Assembly (NCBI GenBank): GCA_951812805.1
Contig: CATOSZ010000016.1
Span: forward strand, 80,165-144,164
Origin: an uncultured Alphaproteobacteria bacterium
GTDB taxonomy: Bacteria; Pseudomonadota; Alphaproteobacteria; GCA-2731375
Reading direction: 5' to 3'
Length of the DNA stretch: 64,000 nucleotides
Numbering within the stretch: position 1 is the stretch's first letter; every line of letters starts with the position of its first letter. The translations under genes were made by a program, and so were the position numbers. The notes beneath the pieces were generated by a model. That model made no database searches and was not told the DNA's origin. It saw nothing but the letters and a program-made list of their open reading frames with translations. Below, one piece after another: positions 59,114-64,000 of the stretch.

Positions 59114-60550
59114 CAGCAGTTCTCATTATGGCTCTTGTTTCTGTCTCCTGGGTGATACTCGCTTGGGGTTCGGTTTCGGTTCAGAGGCTGGCTCTGGCAG
59201 GCGGTGGCTGCCCAGTGATGAGGGTCCGCACGAGGGCCGCCCAGGAGGGGAAGACGATGTAGCTGGTAATGGTGCGTAAGTGTTCGAAGAAGCGCCGACG
59301 TGAGCCAAGGGCGCCGCGGGCCTTTTCCCAGACGGCTTCGAGGATCTCGCACACGCCGTGGCAGGCGAAGGCGAAGAGGTTCATGGTGGCGAGCAGGGCC
59401 GAGAGGTTCTGTTTGCCATGTCCGAAGTTGTGCTCGAGATTGTAGCCGTTGTTCTTGAGCACGTTGAAGGTCTCGTTCTCGATCTTCCAACGGGCCCGCC
59501 CGCAGGCGGCGAGTTCGGCGACGTTGCTCCGGTCGACAGCGATGTCGGTGACGAAGCTGTTGCGGTACGTGACCTTTCCGGCCTTGTTGACGATCTCGAT
59601 GTTGAGCCAGTTGACCCGGAGCGCGTCCTTACCGTCGCGGATCGGCACGTCGGCGAGCCAACGGTAGCGATGGGTCTGGAAGCCACGGCCTTTCTTGACC
59701 CGTTCCTCGTGGATCGGCAGTTCGATGCCGTCGAGCCATTCGTGGAGCGTCGGATGCGAGCCTGGCTTGGCGACGAACAGGAAGTTGCCGCCAACCGCTT
59801 GAACGGCCTCGCAAATCGGCTGGCGGGAATAGAGATCGTCGCCGAGATAGATCGGCTTCAGCCGGGCCAGGCCGGGCCCGTGCGCGACCAGCCAGCGCCG
59901 CGTCGCCCGGCTTTCGCAGTCCTGCTTCTCCCCGCCATCCTGGGGAACGACGAACTCCGGAGCCAGCGGTATCGCCCGGGCGTGGCCCGGGGCGACAAGC
60001 GCTGCCGTGACCATGTTGTGGTGATACTCCACGGCCCCGTCGTTGCGCTTGCGCTGCGAGCAGTTGGGGCAGGAGATCTTCCGCGAGCAGAAATATTCGG
60101 TGCCGTCGAGCGCGACCAGGAGATGGCCGTCCAGGCGTCGGAAGGGGCCGAGCCCACCGCCCGCCTCCAGACGTTCCAGCAGGGACGAGAAGAGCGGATA
60201 GAGCCTGTCCGGCACCACCGGGTCCAGCATCGCCCGGATCTGGTTGTCCGTCGGGATCCGCGACATGGAGAACAAGCTCTCACAATTCGAGCGCCCGTGC
60301 GCCCGCGCCAACGTGCGCTGATGGGACAGGAACGAGGGGCTCTGCATGAAGAACAGCGAGAAGGCCGAAAGCCCGAAGTCGGCCATGTCATAGCGGCTGT
60401 TGCTCCCCGTCCGCTTGTCCGGGAAGGACCCGCAGAGCGAGCGCAACTCCAATATCAGGTCTTTGAGCACCTTCATCGCCACTTTGAATCAGAAACCGGG
60501 CTCCTTGCATAGGAAAAAATCAACGCAAATCGCCAAAATGAGAATTGCTG
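59114..60550 (-). mobile_element. IS4-like insertion sequence inside istA copy 2
   Basis: 1437 bp with ends CAGCAGTTCTCATT (59114) and, read inward from 60550, CAGCAATTCTCATT: 13 of 14 bases match. The 9-bp target ATTTCGAGC is present on both sides (59105-59113 and 60551-60559); copy 1 of istA has it once. The element looks complete. Confidence 0.92.
59181..60476 (-). CDS. IS4-like (DDE) transposase
   Basis: 431 residues from ATG 60476; GTG 60482 is an alternative. LLVALDGTEYFCSRKISCPN holds the first Asp plus a Cys pair, KPIYLGDDLYSRQPICEAVQ the second Asp, and RARWKIENETFNVLKNNGYN with LEHNFGHGKQNLSALLATMN the Glu and the Y/K signature. The frame is intact. Branch within the IS4/ISNCY group is not certain. 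Confidence 0.88.
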   Translation of the reverse strand: MKVLKDLILELRSLCGSFPDKRTGSNSRYDMADFGLSAFSLFFMQSPSFLSHQRTLARAHGRSNCESLFSMSRIPTDNQIRAMLDPVVPDRLYPLFSSLLERLEAGGGLGPFRRLDGHLLVALDGTEYFCSRKISCPNCSQRKRNDGAVEYHHNMVTAALVAPGHARAIPLAPEFVVPQDGGEKQDCESRATRRWLVAHGPGLARLKPIYLGDDLYSRQPICEAVQAVGGNFLFVAKPGSHPTLHEWLDGIELPIHEERVKKGRGFQTHRYRWLADVPIRDGKDALRVNWLNIEIVNKAGKVTYRNSFVTDIAVDRSNVAELAACGRARWKIENETFNVLKNNGYNLEHNFGHGKQNLSALLATMNLFAFACHGVCEILEAVWEKARGALGSRRRFFEHLRTITSYIVFPSWAALVRTLITGQPPPARASL

Positions 60551-61000
60551 ATTTCGAGCCCTGGCATTACCTGCCCCTACTCGACCGCAAGCCCGGCGCG
60601 CTGAGAGATGGCGCGCCCTTTGTGGGTTGGCAATTGCCTGAGGCGATGCACCGGGTCAGGGCGCATTACATGGCCGGCAAAGGCGGGGACCGGGAGTTTG
60701 TCGATCTGCTCCTGCTGGCCCAGGATCACGGGATCGAGGTGGTCGAGATAGCCTGTGAACTGGCCGTGGAGCAGAACACGCTGCGCCTTCCGGCCATCAT
60801 CAATCTGATCAACCAACTGGTGGAGCCGGTCATCGCGCCATGGGGCGAGAGCCACGCCTATCCGCAACTGACCTTGCGGCCCGAAGCGGACTGCATGCGG
60901 ATTTCGGTAGTTCCGGACGGCGGTTTCAGTAAGTCCTGGCCACCGATTTCATAAAGTCCCGGCCGGTTCCGGGAGTTTGGCTTCGGGTGCCTTGTTGCCG

Positions 61001-61777
61001 TCAGTCGGGATTGTTTTCCGTTGTGGTTGGCTGGGTCAAGTCGGTCGTCGATTTCTTCTTTCGCATGCTGTCGCCTTTCAAGCCGATGCGGTGGGCGTTG
61101 TGGATGACGCGGTCGAGGATGGCGTCGGCGATGGTGGCCTCGCCGATCAGGTCGTGCCAGGCGGTCACGGGGATCTGCGCGGTGATGAGGGTTGAGCGTC
61201 GGTGGTATCGTTCCTCGCAGATTTCCAGGAGATCGAGGCGCTGGCGGTCGGTCAGGCCATGGGTTCCCCAGTCGTCGAGGACGAGCAGCTGGACCCGGGC
61301 GAGGCGGTCGATCAGGCGGGGCAGCCGGCCGTCGAGGCGGGCCATGGCGAGGTCCTCGAAGAGCCTGGGCATGCGGACGTAGAGGACGGAATGATCGAGC
61401 CTGGCGGCCTGATGGGCGATGGCACAGGCGAGCCATGTCTTGCCGGTTCCGGTCTGGCCGGTGACGATGAGGTTCTCGTGTGCCTTGAGCCAGACGCCCT
61501 GGGCGAGAGAGAGGACGGCGCGGCGGTCGAGGCCTCGTTCGGCGGCGAAGTCGATGTCCTCGATGCAGGCCTCGGGGAAGCGTAGCCTGGCCTGTCTGAG
61601 GCGGTTGGCGAGGCGCTTGTCGGCGCGGGTGGCGGCCTCGCGGTCGAGCATGAGGGCGAGCCAGTCCTCGCGGTTCAATTCCGATGATTGGCCTCGCTCG
61701 GCCATGTCGCGGTAAGCCTCTGCCATGCCCTTGAAGCCGAGGGCCTGCATCTGGTCGAGGGTCGGGTGTGTCAGCAT
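61001..61777 (-). CDS. istB: IS21-family helper ATPase IstB (second type)
   Basis: 258 residues from ATG 61777 (AGGAGAAG 8 nt upstream). Walker A is GQTGTGKTWLA and Walker B is QLLVLDDWGTHG; TLITAQIPVTAWHDLIGEAT and IADAILDRVIHNAHRIGLKG are typical. It is clearly different from the IstB at 33054. It lies 17 nt downstream of the istA end. Confidence 0.93.
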   Translation of the reverse strand: MLTHPTLDQMQALGFKGMAEAYRDMAERGQSSELNREDWLALMLDREAATRADKRLANRLRQARLRFPEACIEDIDFAAERGLDRRAVLSLAQGVWLKAHENLIVTGQTGTGKTWLACAIAHQAARLDHSVLYVRMPRLFEDLAMARLDGRLPRLIDRLARVQLLVLDDWGTHGLTDRQRLDLLEICEERYHRRSTLITAQIPVTAWHDLIGEATIADAILDRVIHNAHRIGLKGDSMRKKKSTTDLTQPTTTENNPD

Positions 61778-61976
61778 GAGGTGTCTTCTCCTGGTTATCG
61801 GTAGTAGCCGGGGCCGCGGATGTTGGTGTGTGGCGGCAGCGGCAGAAGCGGTTCGCGCTCGGGGCGTGTGCGATCGAGGCCGGACTTGAGGATGGCGGCG
61901 AGCGATGAGTAGCTGGTCGTGTTGATGGTGAGCGCGCGTGCGCAGGCGGCCTCGACGCGTTCCGGTTCGTATCGGC

Positions 61977-63747
61977 GTAACCGGGGCAAAAGGCCGGGCC
62001 TGGGGACGGGGGGATCTGGCCTGGGTATAGGGGTGAGTCTCAACGGCCACATCTTGTGAGGCTTCCGCGTCAAGTGACCAGATATCGATGTTCGCGGCGG
62101 GAGGTCTGTGATTCGATCCCGTCATGGCCGAATCGCTTCCGGATCTCGACGATCTTGATGTCGCCGCCCTGAAGGCGCTGGTTCTGACGCTGCTTGAGGA
62201 GCAGGCGGCCCTGCGTGCCGAGAACGCGACATTGCGCGAAGAGATCCGCCGTCTCAAAGGCCTTTCCGGGCCACCGGATATCAAGCCGAGCGGCATGGAC
62301 AAGCAGGCCGTATCCCGGGGCCGGACGGGGCGGAAGGCGGGACGGCGGGCCAAGAAGGGCCGGGTTCCCATCGACGAGAGGCGGATCGTCCGGGCCGCCG
62401 TGCCGGCGGGCTCGCGCTTCAAGGGCTATGAAGACTATCTGGTTCAGGACCTGCTCTGCCGGCCGAACACTGTCCTGTTACGCCGCGAGCGCTGGCTGAC
62501 GCCCGAGGGGGCCACGATCGTGGCGCCGCTGCCGGCGGGGACGCGCGGCCACTTCGGCCCGGCGCTCAGGCGTTTCGTGCTGGCGCTCTATCATGGCGGC
62601 CAGACCAGCGCGGAGCGCTTGGCGCGGCTCTTGGACGACCTCGGCATCAAGATCTCCAAGCGCCAGGTGGTGCGGTTGTTGAACGAGGGCCATGACGGCT
62701 TCGTCGCCGAGGGCGAGGCGGTGCTGCGCGCCGGCCTGGAGACGGCGCCCTGGATCAGCGTCGACGATACCGGCGCCCGCCACGCCAACCGCAACGGGGT
62801 GACGAGCGGGATCGGCAACGACGCCTTCGCTTGGTTCGCCACGACGTTTTCCAAGAGCCGCTTGAACTTCCTGGAACGGCTGCGGGCCGGCCACGCGGAC
62901 TATGTGCTCAATGCCGCCGCCTTCGCCTACATGGCCGAGCGCGACCTGGCCGCATCGGTGATCGCCCGTCTGGCCGAGGGCTGCCCGCGGCGCTTCACCA
63001 ACGAAGATGCCTGGCTGGCCCACCTGGGGCGGCTCGCCATCACCGGGCACGGGGACGGGCGCGGGGCCGCGCGGACCGCCACCGAGGGGGCGCTGTGGGG
63101 CGCCATCGCCGCGCACGGCCTGCTCAGGGGCACGGCCGCGGGCGCCTGCGTCGTCCTGAGTGACGATGCTGGCCAGTTCAACGTCGGCCGCCACGCGCTC
63201 TGCTGGGTCCATGCGGAGCGCTTGATCCACAAGCTGATGACCTTCTCCCGGAGCCAGCGGCGCGAGAAGGAACACATCCAGGCACGGCTCTGGCAACTCT
63301 ACGCCGATCTCAAAGCCTATCGCGAAAGGCCGGCGCCAGGACGGCGGGCCCACCTGGCATGCCGCTTCGATGCGCTCTTCGCGACCAAGACCGGATTCCT
63401 CCGCCTCGACCGGCTCCTGGCTCGCCTGCATGCCAACCGCGACGAACTGCTCGTCGTCCTCGACCGCCCGGAGGTCCCGCTCAACACCAACGGCGCGGAA
63501 CGCGACATCCGCGCCATGGTCACAAGGCGAAAATTCTCCGGCGGCACACGCTCCGAGGACGGCAAGCAGGCCCGAGACACATTCCTCGGCCTCTACAAGA
63601 CCTGCCAGAAACTTGGCCTCTCCTTCTGGGATTATCTCGGCGACCGCCTCAAGGTCCCCGGCGCCCCACCCGTGCCCCCACTGCCGATCCTCGTCAGACA
63701 ACGCTGCATCGAAATGGCTTGACCGCCCGGGGTTTTGCCCCTGTTAC
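61977..63747 (+). mobile_element. IS66-family element with tnpC only
   Basis: 1771 bp. Ends are GTAACCGGGGCAAAAGGCC (61977) and, read inward from 63747, GTAACAGGGGCAAAACCCC. An 8-bp target GTATCGGC is duplicated at 61969-61976 and 63748-63755, the size typical of IS66. No tnpA or tnpB is present, as in the ISBst12-like branch. 61977-62123 is non-coding. Confidence 0.92.
62124..63722 (+). CDS. tnpC: IS66-family transposase (TnpC)
   Basis: 532 residues. An N-terminal leucine-zipper-like helix (LLEEQAALRAENATLREEIR) is followed by a zinc-binding-type region. The DDE core has WISVDDTGARHANRNG, CVVLSDDAGQFNVGRHALCW (with the VH of WVHAERLIHK) and the invariant LNTNGAERDIRAMVTRRKFS containing the Glu. 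The frame is intact. Confidence 0.93.
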   Translation: MAESLPDLDDLDVAALKALVLTLLEEQAALRAENATLREEIRRLKGLSGPPDIKPSGMDKQAVSRGRTGRKAGRRAKKGRVPIDERRIVRAAVPAGSRFKGYEDYLVQDLLCRPNTVLLRRERWLTPEGATIVAPLPAGTRGHFGPALRRFVLALYHGGQTSAERLARLLDDLGIKISKRQVVRLLNEGHDGFVAEGEAVLRAGLETAPWISVDDTGARHANRNGVTSGIGNDAFAWFATTFSKSRLNFLERLRAGHADYVLNAAAFAYMAERDLAASVIARLAEGCPRRFTNEDAWLAHLGRLAITGHGDGRGAARTATEGALWGAIAAHGLLRGTAAGACVVLSDDAGQFNVGRHALCWVHAERLIHKLMTFSRSQRREKEHIQARLWQLYADLKAYRERPAPGRRAHLACRFDALFATKTGFLRLDRLLARLHANRDELLVVLDRPEVPLNTNGAERDIRAMVTRRKFSGGTRSEDGKQARDTFLGLYKTCQKLGLSFWDYLGDRLKVPGAPPVPPLPILVRQRCIEMA

Positions 63748-63755
63748 GTATCGGC

Positions 63756-64000
63756 GGGCGAGCGACAAGACGCCCATGGCGCTGCGATAGCCTTGCTCGG
63801 GATGGGGCCGATCGCGGATCATCCGCTCGACCAGGAGGGCGGCGTTGGGGCCGATGCGGCTGGCCTGGTCGATCAGGCTTTGTGGCGTTCGCTCGGCATA
63901 GCGCTGGTGCGCCTTGGGCATGTGGGCCGGGATCGTGGCATGGCCGCCATGCGGTGAGCGGCGGAGATGGCTGGCGACGCGCTTGTGGTTGTGGAAGATC
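63756..64000. other. istA remainder to the window edge
   Basis: 245 bp belonging to the leftward istA described at 61795-64000, beyond the IS66 target duplication. A separate rightward frame here is not coding. Confidence 0.7.

Larger units (their letters stand above)
57878..60895 (+). mobile_element. IS21-family element, copy 2 (truncated and interrupted)
   Basis: Starts with the same TGTGAATCGGCATGCAAAAC end as copy 1. Apart from the 1437-bp IS4-like insertion and one duplicated 9-bp target, its 1.57 kb matches copy 1 (31442-33013) without a visible difference. It ends at 60895, where another IS21-family element begins, so istB and the right end are absent. Confidence 0.9.
57994..60895 (+). 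pseudogene. istA: istA copy 2, split by an IS4-like element and truncated
   Basis: Codons up to 59113 are identical to copy 1, including the HTH and the DDE core. The gene is then interrupted, resumes at 60551 with FEPWHYLPLLDRKPG, and stops matching after RPEADC at 60895. The last 14 or so codons and istB are lost. The intact IstA from copy 1 could in principle act on its remaining left end only. Confidence 0.9.
60896..64000 (-). mobile_element. Second type of IS21-family element (leftward), continues past the window
   Basis: Its terminus TGCGGATTTCGGTAGTTCCG starts at 60896 and abuts the broken IS21 copy 2. Further GATTTC-type repeats follow within 60 bp (CGGTTTCAGTAAGTCCTGG, CCGATTTCATAAAGTCCCGG), as in IS21 ends. 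istB is intact and istA is split by an IS66-family element. The other terminus lies beyond 64000, so the target duplication cannot be checked. Confidence 0.85.
61795..64000 (-). pseudogene. istA: istA of the second IS21 type, split by IS66 and cut by the window edge
   Basis: The C-terminal part of IstA is read from the right edge: KRVASHLRRSPHGGHATIPA, then HMPKAHQRYAERTPQSLIDQ and GVLSLARRY up to 63748. After the IS66 element it continues YEPERVEAACARALTINTTS to the stop at 61795. Removing the element and one GTATCGGC restores the frame. The rest of the gene is outside the window. Confidence 0.88.

Overview
The window is high-GC DNA with tight operons (many ATGA and TGATG stop/start overlaps) and alphaproteobacterial-type content: CaiB/BaiF CoA-transferases, TauD, AtzG/AtzE amidase, NMT1-type ABC uptake, an FdxA-like ferredoxin and a CnrYXH-like sigma operon. 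I infer an alphaproteobacterium, probably Rhodospirillales-like. No rRNA or tRNA gene is visible, so the assignment rests on gene content only.

1-29140 is ordinary chromosome: the 5' part of an N-methylhydantoinase A gene, an L,D-transpeptidase-type protein, a VOC protein, a glycine-zipper lipoprotein, an exported caspase-like (C14) protein, an MFS carrier, a dienelactone hydrolase, an FAD monooxygenase with a methyltransferase, and an enolase-superfamily enzyme. Next come a four-gene EF-hand / ECF sigma / anti-sigma-like / metal-sensor operon, a serine-glyoxylate-type aminotransferase with an FMN 2-hydroxyacid oxidase, and a forward catabolic run (TauD, SDR, AtzG/AtzE-like amidase pair, CoA-transferase). 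Redox and cupin genes, a DinG-like helicase, a HipBA toxin-antitoxin pair with a visible operator, and a class V aminotransferase gene interrupted by one in-frame TAG follow.

29141-34415 is accessory: a signal-peptide membrane protein, a protein with three Cys-rich zinc-ribbon-like modules, and an IS21-family element whose right part carries an IS256 relic. 34416-47877 is a 13.5-kb segment bounded by 405/407-bp inverted repeats that differ only in a homopolymer run. Its left end has removed the 5' part of an isovaleryl-CoA dehydrogenase-like gene and its right end has replaced the last codons of a cupin gene. Inside is a nine-gene leftward operon: substrate-binding protein, ABC ATPase, permease, FAD oxidoreductase, CoA-transferase, enoyl-CoA hydratase, ferredoxin, LysR regulator, amidohydrolase.

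Divergent from that operon is the most notable gene, at 44277-45992. It is one reading frame split by a single in-frame TGA at codon 108, in the context Cys-Gly-Val-Gly-Cys-TGA-Gly-Ala-Cys. A stem-loop fitting bacterial SECIS rules lies just 3' of the TGA. I read it as a selenocysteine protein of the UGSC type, physically linked to an uptake and catabolism cluster.

47878-64000 is dominated by mobile DNA: an IS21-type end fragment, an intact IS1182-family element (CTAG duplication), then chromosomal genes (FMN-binding protein, FadB-type multifunctional enzyme, LLM flavin oxidoreductase). A truncated gene joins a Mu-like prophage remnant (terminase, portal, small protein, head protein F), and the right end is a four-element nest. 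A second IS21 copy is split by an IS4-like element and cut by another IS21-family element, which is itself split by an IS66-family element.
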